Positions 14,321 through 23,362 of a stretch of 37,390 bases of DNA are shown here, piece after piece (position 1 is the first letter of the stretch; the number at the start of each line of letters is the position of its first letter). Both the position numbers and the translations under genes were made by a program. The stretch is taken from positions 1 to 37,390 of the IMG/VR virus record IMGVR_UViG_3300027752_000048. The stretch is one strand, 5' to 3'. Under the pieces are notes generated by a model. The model saw only the letters and a program-made list of their open reading frames with translations, did no database searches and was not told the origin of the DNA. This stretch comes from a virus.

Positions 14321-16359
14321 TATAAAAAACCTCCAGAATTAAAAAGAATATCCCAACCTAATATGTTAATTCTTGTATTTGAATTGCCCTGCATACCAAC
14401 AGCAAAAGATCGCCCAAGCCCAGACGCTCCATAAGTAAATGATTTTCCTTCTAAAGAACCGTCCCATTGAGATAAATCCCAAACAGCACTATCCCAAGTA
14501 GAAAGCGTTTTAGTTTTTACAGGTGTATTATTAGAAATATACTCAGAAATATCGTAATCATAAACCGCTTTTACTGTTATAGAAGAAGAACCTGCTAACA
14601 ATCCAATGCTTCTAATAAACCCTACTCTGCTAAAATTAGAATGCCCAGCAGGGGCTTGAAAACTAGTTAACAATCTAAAATTAATTGGGGTTCCAATAAA
14701 ACCTGTTTTTCTTAAACTTACAGCTTCAAATGTTCCTTGAAAATCTGCGTTGCCCACAAGAGCCATTTGCGAATTAGCTGATGTTAAAATAAAGTTATAG
14801 TTATAAACTCCATTTCCAAAACTTGGATTTGCCATTGTTTCTGTTCCTATTGAAACAGAATGTTCTCCAGCTACATTTGTTTTTATAGAATATGAAACAA
14901 TGTATTCAACACCTATTTCAAGAGGGTCTACTAAATCAACTAAATATTGAGTTTCGGCTGTTTGAGTTCCATCGCATATAAAATCATTACCAACTACAGT
15001 CCACTCCGCTGGAACAACAACAGGACTGTTTTGAAACTTATTAGGACCAGGAAGCGTTACTCCGTCAGCAGCACCATCATAAATGTATACAACTCCGTCT
15101 TTTCCTCCCATGTAATATTCGCCAGCAAAAGAATTAGAGCCTAATATAGGCACTCCTTCCCAAAACCCCCACGCTTGAGTCTGCGTGTTCATGTTGTATT
15201 GCAAATATTTTTCTGAGCCTGACTTGGGCGTAATAATTTGAAGAAAACCATCTGAAGGGTTAATAACAATTTGCCACGCAGAAGAATTTTTTCCTGATTC
15301 AACATCTTCTCTTAAAAATCGAGTTATTTTTTTAGAAGGACTTTCTCCTGTTATAAACTCGCCTTTTAACAAAATATTTAAAGAAACAAGACCATACGTT
15401 GATAAAATATAAAGATCAGGGCCATAATCAACAGCAATTCTGCGGCTTGCTGGTGTTTCGCCAATAAAAAATATTCCTCTGGCAGCAAAAGGCGTATTTG
15501 GAGAAGCTGCTTCAGGGTCATCTCCTTGGTAAATAATAACGTCACCGCCACGACTAATAGCAACTAAATAATCGTCAATACCAATGCCGCTATCTAACGT
15601 CCAGTTATACAATCCTTGCAAATTACCGCCATGAGGCATTTTTGCGCCAAAAACAAATTTAGTTAACTGACCAGATACTGAAGCAATTGGCAGGTAATAC
15701 GCATCACTGTCATCTTCTAAAATAACCCAAATGCGCTGCTTAAAGACCATGACAAAAACAATGTCTTCAACAGGAAAAAGAGTTCTATTATCAGAACTAT
15801 CAGCAGTATACCATTCAGTATCTGCTATCCCGCCTACTGGCTGTACCCAGCCTGAAGTATTTTGAACATATTGCCACAGACCATTTAAGCCATCCGCATA
15901 AAACATATAATGTTGATTAGCATCGTTTGTAAACTCACAAGACACCCCATACCCTGCGGGATCATCATTTAAAGTCCAAGCAGCAGGAATAGCCAAAGTA
16001 GGATTTAACTCTCCTGCGTTTGTTACATCCCATATTCCTTCTGATGTAACAGCAAACAGCCTGTTAAAAGATAAGTTTCGTGAATTAGACTCAAAAGGAA
16101 GAATAGTTTTTACATCATTGTTAAGAGTAGGATCATTAACACAATTTATAGCCCATTCACGGTAACCTTTACGCAATCTCATGCCGTATTCGCTAGGCAT
16201 TAAATTGTAAGTGTAAATAGCATCTTCTGGCGGCATCATCATTAAAGAAGAAGACGCATTAATTCCTCCAATTGAAGCAGGAAAAGTATAACTAGCAACC
16301 GTTGGGCCAGAAAGCTGCATCCCATATCGGCCTAATGTAGTTTTTCTTTGGTAACTCAT
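14320..16359 (-). CDS. Tail nozzle / DNA-stabilisation-type tail protein (679 aa)
   Basis: The protein starts YQRKTTLGRYGMQLSG and carries FPASIGGINASSSLMMMPPEDA, then a beta-rich repeating pattern with many Trp and Asp (RLFAVTSEGIWDVTNAG, LYILSTYGLVSLN, MGGKDGVVYIYDGAADG), consistent with a beta-propeller-like tail nozzle such as those plugging the short tail. Proteins of this size in this position close the head after packaging. The C-terminal third has jelly-roll-like segments. It follows the adaptor gene with a 24-bp gap. No enzymatic motif is seen. Confidence 0.7.
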   Translation of the reverse strand: MSYQRKTTLGRYGMQLSGPTVASYTFPASIGGINASSSLMMMPPEDAIYTYNLMPSEYGMRLRKGYREWAINCVNDPTLNNDVKTILPFESNSRNLSFNRLFAVTSEGIWDVTNAGELNPTLAIPAAWTLNDDPAGYGVSCEFTNDANQHYMFYADGLNGLWQYVQNTSGWVQPVGGIADTEWYTADSSDNRTLFPVEDIVFVMVFKQRIWVILEDDSDAYYLPIASVSGQLTKFVFGAKMPHGGNLQGLYNWTLDSGIGIDDYLVAISRGGDVIIYQGDDPEAASPNTPFAARGIFFIGETPASRRIAVDYGPDLYILSTYGLVSLNILLKGEFITGESPSKKITRFLREDVESGKNSSAWQIVINPSDGFLQIITPKSGSEKYLQYNMNTQTQAWGFWEGVPILGSNSFAGEYYMGGKDGVVYIYDGAADGVTLPGPNKFQNSPVVVPAEWTVVGNDFICDGTQTAETQYLVDLVDPLEIGVEYIVSYSIKTNVAGEHSVSIGTETMANPSFGNGVYNYNFILTSANSQMALVGNADFQGTFEAVSLRKTGFIGTPINFRLLTSFQAPAGHSNFSRVGFIRSIGLLAGSSSITVKAVYDYDISEYISNNTPVKTKTLSTWDSAVWDLSQWDGSLEGKSFTYGASGLGRSFAVGMQGNSNTRINILGWDILFNSGGFL

Positions 16360-16383
16360 TTACAGCATTCCAAAAACTTTCAT

Positions 16384-17118
16384 CTATATTCCAAAACCAG
16401 TGTCAGTAGTGTTTCCATAAGGAGTTATATAACGCATACCTGATCGACTCCTAGAAGCACTTAATACTTGTGCGCCAGTAGCTTTGCCAATGCTGGCAGA
16501 AAACAATGTGTCAAACTCCATTGCTGCTGCTGCATAATCAAAACCTTTAGCTTGCAAGAATTTTAATTTTAAAAACTTTATAGAAAGCAAAGGATTTAAC
16601 AAACACACGTTAGTTCCAGAAGTAATAGTATCTAAAGTAGCTTCTGTTTGCCCTTCTTCTGCAAGCCAACTTCTGCTGACATATTCAAAACTAATTTCCA
16701 TTCCGTCAGGTGGAGGGTTAGGAAATAAATCTAGTTTTCCGTCTAATTGTCGAAAAGAAGCATAAATAAGTTGATTGGTTAAGTTTCGACCTTTTAAATA
16801 CGTCCATTCTTGAGCAGACAAAGGGCCGCCAAGCGGCAGCCTTCTGCTTTTATCCCAACCTGTTTGATCTATCATATAATTAAAATCGTCAGGCAAATTA
16901 TAAGAGCCAGTATCAGCAGGTGTTGTAACAATAGAATGAGTCTTTGTTAATACAGGCCAATCATTTAAATCACACAATTCCTGTCCAGATGAATTCAATA
17001 AGCCCTCTAATTGAACAAAAGTATCGCCCAAGTCTGCTACTGCATCAACGGAAGGCAATAAGCCAATTTCAACCGCAGCGCGATTAATAATGGTATTTAC
17101 ATTCAAATATCGGGCCAT
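16384..17118 (-). CDS. Head-tail adaptor/tail tubular A-like protein (244 aa)
   Basis: The N-terminus NVNTIINRAAVEIGLLPSVD, the FVQLEGLLNSSGQELCDLNDWPVL helix and the DLPDDFNYMIDQTGWDKSRRLPLGGPLSAQEW block are typical of podoviral adaptor proteins that form a dodecameric ring under the portal. A beta segment (KLDLFPNPPPDGMEISFEYVSRSW) and a C-terminal helical pair follow. It lies three bases downstream of the 200-aa gene and directly precedes the nozzle gene, the expected order for connector proteins. Confidence 0.75.
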   Translation of the reverse strand: MARYLNVNTIINRAAVEIGLLPSVDAVADLGDTFVQLEGLLNSSGQELCDLNDWPVLTKTHSIVTTPADTGSYNLPDDFNYMIDQTGWDKSRRLPLGGPLSAQEWTYLKGRNLTNQLIYASFRQLDGKLDLFPNPPPDGMEISFEYVSRSWLAEEGQTEATLDTITSGTNVCLLNPLLSIKFLKLKFLQAKGFDYAAAAMEFDTLFSASIGKATGAQVLSASRSRSGMRYITPYGNTTDTGFGI

Positions 17119-17121
17119 GCT

Positions 17122-17724
17122 TTATTCCTCTGTTAGTTTTTCTGCTTTTTTAGGACGACCGCGTTGTTTAGGTGCGATAGCATTTTCTTCAAGCATTTTT
17201 AAGCGAGCTAACAATTCAGCATTAATATCGCGTTGCTCTTTAAGAGCTTCAATTGCTAAACCTTCTTCTGCGCTTTTAAGATAAGCTTCGGCTTTTTGTC
17301 TAAGTGCATAAAATCCTCTAATATTTTTAGCGTTTGTGTCGTTAACTGAAACAAGTTCCTGAACAGTAGTAATATTAAAATACTTAAATTCTTCTACTTG
17401 CGCTGCGTTAACTCCCGCCCATTCGCTTAAAGCAGTTCCCTCTGCTTGAGGCAAAGTTTCTCTGCGATTAAATGCTTCCCAATGCCTAGGAAACCTAAGT
17501 TTATCTTTTGGTCGAACTTCTCGATATATTGCTTGGTTTCTTTGTCCAGGAAACTTAATGCTTATAAATGTCACCATTTCTTGAATAGGCAATCCAGCCT
17601 CTTTAGATTTGGCCTCGTTAGTTTTAGCTTGATTTTCAAACTTTACTAACAATGTCTCATCTCCTGCTTGAGCATTTCGATTCATTGCTTGATCTGTTGC
17701 ACCGTAATCTGCTTCTGTAATCAT
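17122..17724 (-). CDS. Conserved structural-module protein with RGRPKK tail (200 aa)
   Basis: An N-terminal half with LVKFENQAKTNEAKSKEAGLPI and a compact beta segment (MVTFISIKFPGQRNQAIYREV), a middle helical hairpin reminiscent of helix-hairpin-helix modules (AAQVEEFKYFNITTVQELVSV), then a long coiled coil (about 150-180) and a basic AT-hook-like end, RGRPKKAEK. The family occurs between capsid/spike and adaptor genes; its role is not known to me. The basic tail suggests contact with DNA in or near the connector, which is inference. AAGG precedes the ATG. Confidence 0.65.
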   Translation of the reverse strand: MITEADYGATDQAMNRNAQAGDETLLVKFENQAKTNEAKSKEAGLPIQEMVTFISIKFPGQRNQAIYREVRPKDKLRFPRHWEAFNRRETLPQAEGTALSEWAGVNAAQVEEFKYFNITTVQELVSVNDTNAKNIRGFYALRQKAEAYLKSAEEGLAIEALKEQRDINAELLARLKMLEENAIAPKQRGRPKKAEKLTEE

Positions 17725-17815
17725 AATTTTCGCCTTTTAGTTGTACCCTCTTTGGGGCTTTGTTAAGGGATTATTCCCAGTAATTTAAAATTTATTTATG
17801 TAATTAGGTTCTATA

Positions 17816-17844
17816 CATTTAATTTGTTAAATAACAAAATCATA
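17816..17844. repeat. 29-bp direct repeat, copy 1, at the 3' end of spike gene 2
   Basis: A 29-bp sequence beginning CATTTAATTTG and ending CAAAATCATA covers the stop codon of the spike gene at 17840 and is repeated exactly at 19547-19575, where it covers the stop codon of the upstream spike gene. It contains a short hairpin (TTGTTA/TAACAA). The copies bracket the whole 17840-19537 spike gene as a cassette. Confidence 0.85.
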
Positions 17845-19537
17845 ACTTAATTCTCAATTCGCCTGTTGGGGTTTGATAAGCATCACCTGTAGCTAATGAT
17901 CCCGCTGCTGCTTCATCAGCAAAAACTGGCATTCCAGGCATATTCAGCACTGTGCTGTTAATATGCAATTTTGTAACTCCACCAACATCTATATTTAAGC
18001 GATTATTCGGGCTATCCCAATATATGCGAGTGCCGTCATCTGAATCAGCAAAGCCTTTAAAATTCTGTATACTCACAAATGTCCAGTCTACTCCTCCGTC
18101 AGACTGAGTGCCGCTAGTCCATGTTGGTGGTGTACCGCCTGATGTGCCAAGGCTAGCCGCTTGGTAAATGCGTAAAGCGTTGTAGACATAATCACCTGAT
18201 GCGTAAACTGTACCACTGAGCCACTGAGGCGCGCCTTTAAGTTGCGAGCAGGTCGTGTTGAAATATATAGACTGGTCAGCTTTTAACGCGATAGCTCTGT
18301 CTATTGTGTTAGACGTAGAAAAGTCAATACCGTTGCGCCAATTACCTGTGAGCTGTAAACCTGAGTCTATTGGTTCTGAGCCGTAAGATTGACCACGCAA
18401 AAAAATCCAAGCCTGATCTTTGCCGTTGTCTGGCGCGTTCCTGCTCATATTAAACACGCAAGCCTTGCCAGTCGATGAATGACCATTATCTTCAAGGTTC
18501 ATTTCTATGTTTTGCATGACTACATTAGGCTGTGCTGTCCTTACTGTTCCAATAAGAATGCCAGAAGCAGGTACTCCGCGCATCATTAGGATGTCTGGGT
18601 CTTGTGTGTTCATAAACACATCCCAGCGTCCGACCCATGCGCCTCCCTTGCCAACGTGAGACACAATGCGCGTGTCCAGATTCCATGCTGTGCGACCACC
18701 AGTAGTAAATGAGGCCGCGTTTTTACCGCTTGCAAAATAGCCGCTAGATCGTTCACCCGATAGCTCAAAGATCGTAGTAAAGTTTCCTTCAGACTCTGGC
18801 GTAAAAGGTGGATTTCCTGCTGTATCCTCGCCAGTAATTACATACTGGTATGTGTTGGGTGTCTTAAAGTCTCCATCAAATGCCTGAACAGGGTTATTAC
18901 TTGCCCCTACATTAGCCACTGGTTCATGAATAGCGACAAACGTCTTGCCTCTTTGGGTAATTACGCCACTGTCTGTTGTCAGCATAGGCGACTGGCCTTG
19001 AGTAGCCATTGTGGGTGTTGTGGCAACACCTGTGCCGTAAACAGGCGTACTGCCATTTTCTATTGTCACCGTGCCAGTAGCGGCCACTGCGGCCTCTATT
19101 GCGGCAGTGTCGTTTGTAACACCATCACCTACAGCTCCGTACTGTTTGGCGGCAACAAACCCAGTTGTAAACAGTTGCCGCCATTGAACGCTAACGCCAT
19201 CAATAAAAGAGCCTCCGTCTGCTGTGCCTGTTCCTAAAGCAACTGCTACAAAGGTCATCAGTCCAGCATCGTTTCCAACCGCGTAATCTGAGCATTGCAC
19301 TGTATCACCGACACTATAGCCAGTAGCAAGTGCCATCTGCGCTACTGAAGGAAAAGACGCTACTATTACGTTTGTTAATGACGAGCCGTCACCAATAAAA
19401 AAATCAGCTTTAATATTTCCAGAAACTTCTAATTTTTCAGTAGGATCGGTTGTATTAATGCCTGTTTTAGACTGAGTAAAATACAATTGATCTTGATCAT
19501 TTTCGCCTATAAATACTGATGGCTTGTTAATAGACAT
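17840..19537 (-). CDS. Tail spike 2, pectate-lyase-type beta-helix entry motif (565 aa)
   Basis: The first 130 residues (SINKPSVFIGENDQDQLYFTQ, TEKLEVSGNIKADFFIGDGS, CSDYAVGNDAG, GSFIDGVSVQW) are nearly the same as those of the spike at 19571, so both use the same virion attachment module. KQYGAVGDGVTNDTAAI (about 134-150) is the classical entry into pectate-lyase-3 beta-helix spikes. The middle receptor/enzyme region is unrelated to the paralogue. A short conserved C-terminal cap (MPGMPVFADEAAAG, GDAYQTPTGELRI) is shared again. ATG 19537 is chosen to match the paralogue; GAGAG precedes it. Confidence 0.8.
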   Translation of the reverse strand: MSINKPSVFIGENDQDQLYFTQSKTGINTTDPTEKLEVSGNIKADFFIGDGSSLTNVIVASFPSVAQMALATGYSVGDTVQCSDYAVGNDAGLMTFVAVALGTGTADGGSFIDGVSVQWRQLFTTGFVAAKQYGAVGDGVTNDTAAIEAAVAATGTVTIENGSTPVYGTGVATTPTMATQGQSPMLTTDSGVITQRGKTFVAIHEPVANVGASNNPVQAFDGDFKTPNTYQYVITGEDTAGNPPFTPESEGNFTTIFELSGERSSGYFASGKNAASFTTGGRTAWNLDTRIVSHVGKGGAWVGRWDVFMNTQDPDILMMRGVPASGILIGTVRTAQPNVVMQNIEMNLEDNGHSSTGKACVFNMSRNAPDNGKDQAWIFLRGQSYGSEPIDSGLQLTGNWRNGIDFSTSNTIDRAIALKADQSIYFNTTCSQLKGAPQWLSGTVYASGDYVYNALRIYQAASLGTSGGTPPTWTSGTQSDGGVDWTFVSIQNFKGFADSDDGTRIYWDSPNNRLNIDVGGVTKLHINSTVLNMPGMPVFADEAAAGSLATGDAYQTPTGELRIKL

Positions 19538-19546
19538 ACTGTCTCT

Positions 19547-19575
19547 CATTTAATTTGTTAAATAACAAAATCATA
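19547..19575. repeat. 29-bp direct repeat, copy 2, at the 3' end of spike gene 1
   Basis: Exact copy of 17816-17844, covering the end of spike gene 1 and the leader of spike gene 2. Together with the highly similar 5' ends of the two spike genes it offers homologous sequence on both sides of the variable spike middle, suitable for gene loss, duplication or exchange. Confidence 0.85.
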
Positions 19576-21088
19576 CTCTAATCTTTAAATCTCCACCTAA
19601 TGTTTGATAAAGATCACCTTCAAGTAATCCTCCTGTTACAGCATCGGCATTATTAGCAAAAGTTGGCAGTCCTGGCATATTTTGTTGCCCAGTGTGTTCA
19701 ACTGATGAGCCGTTATAGCTTGACCAGAATAATCCTGGGTCTGGAGATACATAGCCATTTTGTGGCGTTGCTGGCGTAGCGTTGTAACAAATTCTGTGGC
19801 CTTCAGCCATGTTCAACGCACTAAAATGCAATGGTTTAGTAGGATCAACAGGATTAACAGTATTAACAAGAACTCCAGCACTGCAATCAAACGCAGCTTT
19901 GGCTGGCCCTATTGCTGTATAAATAACATCAATATCCGCATGAACTGTTGTTCCCTGACTTCGGCCCATGTAGCAAAATTGATCTGCATGATAAGCGGGT
20001 GCGCTTTGATGGCTTACATCATTCTGTCCATTAGCGTTAAGCAACACTACAATGCCACGCATTGCTACAGTCTGATAAGCGTTATCTTCTAATAAAATAT
20101 CGCCCCAGCCGTATAGCGTTACTTGATTTGACCCCGCACTAATTTGGCCATCGCCCATGCCTACATTATTGTGGTCACCAGAAAATAAATAAGGTGCTTC
20201 AACCGTTGATCTATCTGCTGGTTTTGTAACAAACGCATTTGAAGTTATATTATATGCGTCACCTTGGCCTCCGTGGTTCATTCCTAATCTAAACGAAGAT
20301 ACTCTAGTGCGCCCTTGACGCGGATCACCTGGTGCAATAGGAAGAGCAAGTTGCTTGCCCCATTGATTAATTACACGGATGTCTTGTGCTTGCCCAGTAA
20401 TTAACCCTACATAATCTCCTGGTTCAATTTGAGGGCTAGGATCATCTGCTGTTTTATTCGTCTTATTAATGTCGATATATTCTTTTTCTTGAATAGACAA
20501 TCGAGGGAACCAATTACTGGGTGCTAGAAGATCAATGACAGCCTTTGCTGACAGTCGAAAGGTACTATCGTCTCCGAAATCAAGTCTAGAATAATATGTG
20601 CCATCAGGTACTAGCCAGTTCTCGTGAGAGCTGTTCTGGATAATATTGAATACGGCTGTATTATCGGTAACTCCATCTCCAACAGCTCCGTATTGTTTAA
20701 TTGACCGTATACTAGCAGTAAACAATTGTTGCCACTGAACGCCAACTCCATCAATAAAAGCGCCACCGTCTGCTACACCTGTGCCTGTTGGTACTGCTAC
20801 AAAAAACATAACGCCCGCATCGTTTCCGACTGCGTAGTCTGAACACTTTACAACATTACCGACACTGTATTCAGTAGCAGCCGCCATTTCTGCCACTGTA
20901 GAAAAAAACTCCGATGACAAATCAGTCAATAATGAGCCATTGCCAATAAAAAAATCAGCTTTAATATTTCCAGAAACTTGCAGTTTTTCAGTAGGATTAG
21001 TTGTATTTATCCCTGTTTTAGCTTGGGTAAAATACAATTGATCTTGATTGCTGTCACCTATAAATACTGATGGTTTATTAATAGACAT
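19571..21088 (-). CDS. Tail spike 1 (505 aa)
   Basis: Residues 1-130 match the attachment module of the 565-aa spike (FIGDSNQDQLYFTQAKTG, KADFFIGNGSLLTD, GAFIDGVGVQWQQLF), and KQYGAVGDGVTDNTAVF marks the start of a probable beta-helix. The receptor region (about 165-450) is different: Gly/Asn-rich with repeated short strands. The C-terminal cap (MPGLPTFANNADAVTG, GDLYQTLGGDLKI) is again shared. Presumably binds or depolymerises a host surface glycan. No catalytic residues can be named from sequence alone. Two spikes with one anchor and two receptor domains suggest a branched or dual-specificity adsorption apparatus. Confidence 0.8.
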   Translation of the reverse strand: MSINKPSVFIGDSNQDQLYFTQAKTGINTTNPTEKLQVSGNIKADFFIGNGSLLTDLSSEFFSTVAEMAAATEYSVGNVVKCSDYAVGNDAGVMFFVAVPTGTGVADGGAFIDGVGVQWQQLFTASIRSIKQYGAVGDGVTDNTAVFNIIQNSSHENWLVPDGTYYSRLDFGDDSTFRLSAKAVIDLLAPSNWFPRLSIQEKEYIDINKTNKTADDPSPQIEPGDYVGLITGQAQDIRVINQWGKQLALPIAPGDPRQGRTRVSSFRLGMNHGGQGDAYNITSNAFVTKPADRSTVEAPYLFSGDHNNVGMGDGQISAGSNQVTLYGWGDILLEDNAYQTVAMRGIVVLLNANGQNDVSHQSAPAYHADQFCYMGRSQGTTVHADIDVIYTAIGPAKAAFDCSAGVLVNTVNPVDPTKPLHFSALNMAEGHRICYNATPATPQNGYVSPDPGLFWSSYNGSSVEHTGQQNMPGLPTFANNADAVTGGLLEGDLYQTLGGDLKIRV

Positions 21089-21149
21089 ATTGTTTCCTGA
21101 TATTTAAAATTATAAAAAAAATAAACATAATTACGCAATGCCTTTATTA

Positions 21150-21344
21150 TTAATCATCTAGCGGAAACTCAGCATACTGCTCTGGAAATTGCTCTCTATG
21201 AGCCGCTTTCATCACCTCTGGATCAGGAAATGGGCCTTCAACAACTGCATCATCTCTATAAGAGACAATCGTTATGCCTTCTTCAAGCTCAAACAATGCT
21301 GAGTTAATAATCCAATTCCCGCTAGTTTTTGTGAGTATGCTCAT
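21150..21344 (-). CDS. Small hypothetical protein after the LRR decoration gene (64 aa)
   Basis: A compact acidic protein (ILTKTSGNWIINSALFELEEGITIVSYRD... ending EQYAEFPLDD). I do not recognise it. Its ATG overlaps the stop of the LRR-containing gene by four bases, so it is translationally coupled to it. It may be a chaperone or partner of the neighbouring capsid-surface or spike proteins, but only position supports this. Confidence 0.6.
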   Translation of the reverse strand: MSILTKTSGNWIINSALFELEEGITIVSYRDDAVVEGPFPDPEVMKAAHREQFPEQYAEFPLDD

Positions 21345-22744
21345 GGTGTAACTCCGTCTTGGACAGTCCAGCCATATGTATTAATTAAATTTTGTTTTGC
21401 TGTATCTGCTGTACCGCCTAAAGTAAGAATGCTAGTTCCAAATGTTGGCGTCATAGCTGGAATGCCTGATGCTTGCGCTTCCCAGTTGACTAGCAAGTTG
21501 TCGTACTGGGCGGTAGTCATCTTACCGACAGTGAGGAAGTTGATGAGGTCGTTAGTGCTGTTAAGCCCTGTGATAGCCCAATCCTCTACGCCAACTATGC
21601 TGGTTAATACAATGCACTGTCGGAACATATTACCCATATTATTTACGAGTGATGTATTAAACGTAGATACGTCTATGCTTGTTAATCCAGAGCAATCGTA
21701 GAACATATAAGACATATTCAATACTTTTGATGTATTAAAGCTAGATACATTAATACTTGTTAATCCACTACAGCCAAAAAACATAGCGTCTGTATTTATT
21801 ACACTGGATGTATCAAAGTTCGATACGTCTAAACTAGTTAATAAAGTGCAACTGCGGAACATCTCAGACATAGTCGTTACTGCTGACGTATCTGTTGACC
21901 CCGCGGTAAACTCAGTCAGGTTAGAACATCCTTTAAAAGCAAGATCAAGCCTTGTCCAACCAACAGTACCCAGATTCAATACTTTTTTGAGCTTAGGTGC
22001 TGAAGTGCTATTGTTTAAAAAGATATTCGGAAATGTTCCTGTTATGCTAATAGTATAATCACCTGCGGTATCGTATGGATGCACAAACCCTGTAGGTGAC
22101 GTGATCGTTTCTAGTGGGCTGTTATCACCCCAGTCAACTACGGCATTGAATGTAGCACCCTGAGCAGGTATGGTAATAGACTCACCGTCGACAGTGGTAG
22201 ACCACTCCGATACAAAAGCATCAGGATTATTAGATTCACTAGTAACCCATCCTTCTTCTAGCGTATTTAAGTACGCAGACCCAGTTGTAATGGGCGTAGC
22301 TGTATACACAGGATTTCCATTAACATTTTCAGGATTGCTTCCTGTTGAAATTGCTCCAAAATAAGCAAACACGCGGTTTTGCCCGCCAGAACTTGCTGCT
22401 CCTGCTGGAGAATAAAGAGGTTGCGAAGAATCCCATGTAGTAGCTGTATTGCCAGTACGTTGAACATCAGCATAACAACCTATAGGACAAGCTGTTTGAG
22501 GGGTTCTTGCAGTTGGAGCAACATTATTTTCAGGAATTCCTTGATCTAATAGCGTCCAATTCATGCCAATGCTATTAGCACCTGTAGCTTCTGGCAAAGC
22601 ACCGCCATCGACATTAATGCCTATGCCAATGTTTTTGCCAGCACCAGGATTAACTCCGTTATACCATTCAGCATTAGGTGTTCTAGCTCTTGCTAAATCA
22701 CCTCCCTGCGAAACAGACGGATAATAAAATGTTCCGTTAGGCAT
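21341..22744 (-). CDS. Capsid-associated protein fused to PKD-like and BspA-type LRR modules (467 aa)
   Basis: Residues 1-175 are homologous to the neighbouring 176-aa protein (GIGMNWTLLDQ, ARTPQ, TATTWDSSQPLYSP, SSGG). Then comes a PKD-like beta domain (about 185-250: TFNAVVDWGDNSPLETITSP, VHPYDTAGDYTISITG). Residues about 260-375 are BspA/DUF285-type leucine-rich repeats of about 24 residues: MFRSCTLLTSLDVSNFDTSS, MFFGCSGLTSINVSSFNTSK, MFYDCSGLTSIDVSTFNTS. A C-terminal cap ends GWTVQDGVTP. Ig/PKD and LRR modules on virion surfaces typically provide weak adhesion to glycans or mucus. Its place straight after capsid suggests a head-decoration or capsid-fibre role. Confidence 0.75.
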   Translation of the reverse strand: MPNGTFYYPSVSQGGDLARARTPNAEWYNGVNPGAGKNIGIGINVDGGALPEATGANSIGMNWTLLDQGIPENNVAPTARTPQTACPIGCYADVQRTGNTATTWDSSQPLYSPAGAASSGGQNRVFAYFGAISTGSNPENVNGNPVYTATPITTGSAYLNTLEEGWVTSESNNPDAFVSEWSTTVDGESITIPAQGATFNAVVDWGDNSPLETITSPTGFVHPYDTAGDYTISITGTFPNIFLNNSTSAPKLKKVLNLGTVGWTRLDLAFKGCSNLTEFTAGSTDTSAVTTMSEMFRSCTLLTSLDVSNFDTSSVINTDAMFFGCSGLTSINVSSFNTSKVLNMSYMFYDCSGLTSIDVSTFNTSLVNNMGNMFRQCIVLTSIVGVEDWAITGLNSTNDLINFLTVGKMTTAQYDNLLVNWEAQASGIPAMTPTFGTSILTLGGTADTAKQNLINTYGWTVQDGVTP

Positions 22745-22753
22745 TTTTTTTCC

Positions 22754-23284
22754 TTATGCTGGAGGAACGACTGAAGTCCAACCTGATGTAAGATTTGCTA
22801 ATGTTGCATCACCGTCAATAACTGGATAAGCATCATCTGCTGGAGTTCCATCTGCTTCATTAGCTTGGTTGGTAGCAGTATTAATAGACATTAATGGCGA
22901 AACAGCACTGCCATTGCCATAAATTCCACCAGAACTTTCTGCTCCTTGAGTTGTATACAAAGCTTGAGTTGTATCCCATGTTGTCGCAAAATTTCCGCTT
23001 CTTGGCACAAAACCTGTTCCACCAATCATTTGTGATACTTGAGGGGTTCGCGCAACTGAAAATTGGTCAGCTAGTGTCCAGTTCATGCCAATACCGTTTA
23101 CAGGTATTGTAGGAATAGAAGGCAAAGTTCCACCAGCAACATTAATTCCAAGTCCATGAGCATTAGAAGCTCCAGCGTTACCGCCTGTTTCCCAAATTGC
23201 TTGAGTAAGATTAGGGTATTCTGCTTGCCTTGATGCAGCAGCAGTCAAATCATCAAAAAATGTAGGGCTTGCGTTATATGACAT
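22754..23284 (-). CDS. Putative capsid decoration protein, short paralogue (176 aa)
   Basis: It shares with the next gene the motifs GLGINVAGGTLPSIP, GIGMNWTLADQ, ARTPQ and FATTWDTTQALYTTQ, but lacks the PKD and LRR extension. It begins SYNASPTFFDDLTAAASRQAEYP. The ATG at 23284 is set by GGAG seven bases upstream; an ATG at 23296 would start on the terminator. As the first gene after the major capsid protein it is probably a decoration or head-completion protein. It is separated from capsid by a transcription terminator, so it is likely made at a lower level. Confidence 0.7.
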   Translation of the reverse strand: MSYNASPTFFDDLTAAASRQAEYPNLTQAIWETGGNAGASNAHGLGINVAGGTLPSIPTIPVNGIGMNWTLADQFSVARTPQVSQMIGGTGFVPRSGNFATTWDTTQALYTTQGAESSGGIYGNGSAVSPLMSINTATNQANEADGTPADDAYPVIDGDATLANLTSGWTSVVPPA

Positions 23285-23294
23285 ATATTTCTCC

Positions 23295-23347
23295 AAAAAG
23301 AGGGGTATTTAGCCCCTAAAGAACAGGAAAGGGCAGATGCCCCTTCC
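23295..23347 (-). terminator. Leftward terminator after the capsid gene, with a second hairpin upstream
   Basis: On the minus strand a hairpin with AGGGG/CCCCT arms (23301-23317) is followed by a U-run (23295-23300), and a second, longer hairpin (23326-23347, GGAAGGGGC/GCCCTTTCC with one mismatch) lies just upstream. They stand between the capsid stop and the next ribosome site. This is the usual place for an attenuating terminator that sets capsid mRNA in excess over downstream genes. Confidence 0.75.
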
Positions 23348-23362
23348 TATTCAGGCGAACAG

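Noticed and set aside
17840-21088. Diversity-generating retroelement variable repeats
   Set aside because: The two spikes are paralogues with different middles, but there is no reverse transcriptase gene and no template repeat in the window.
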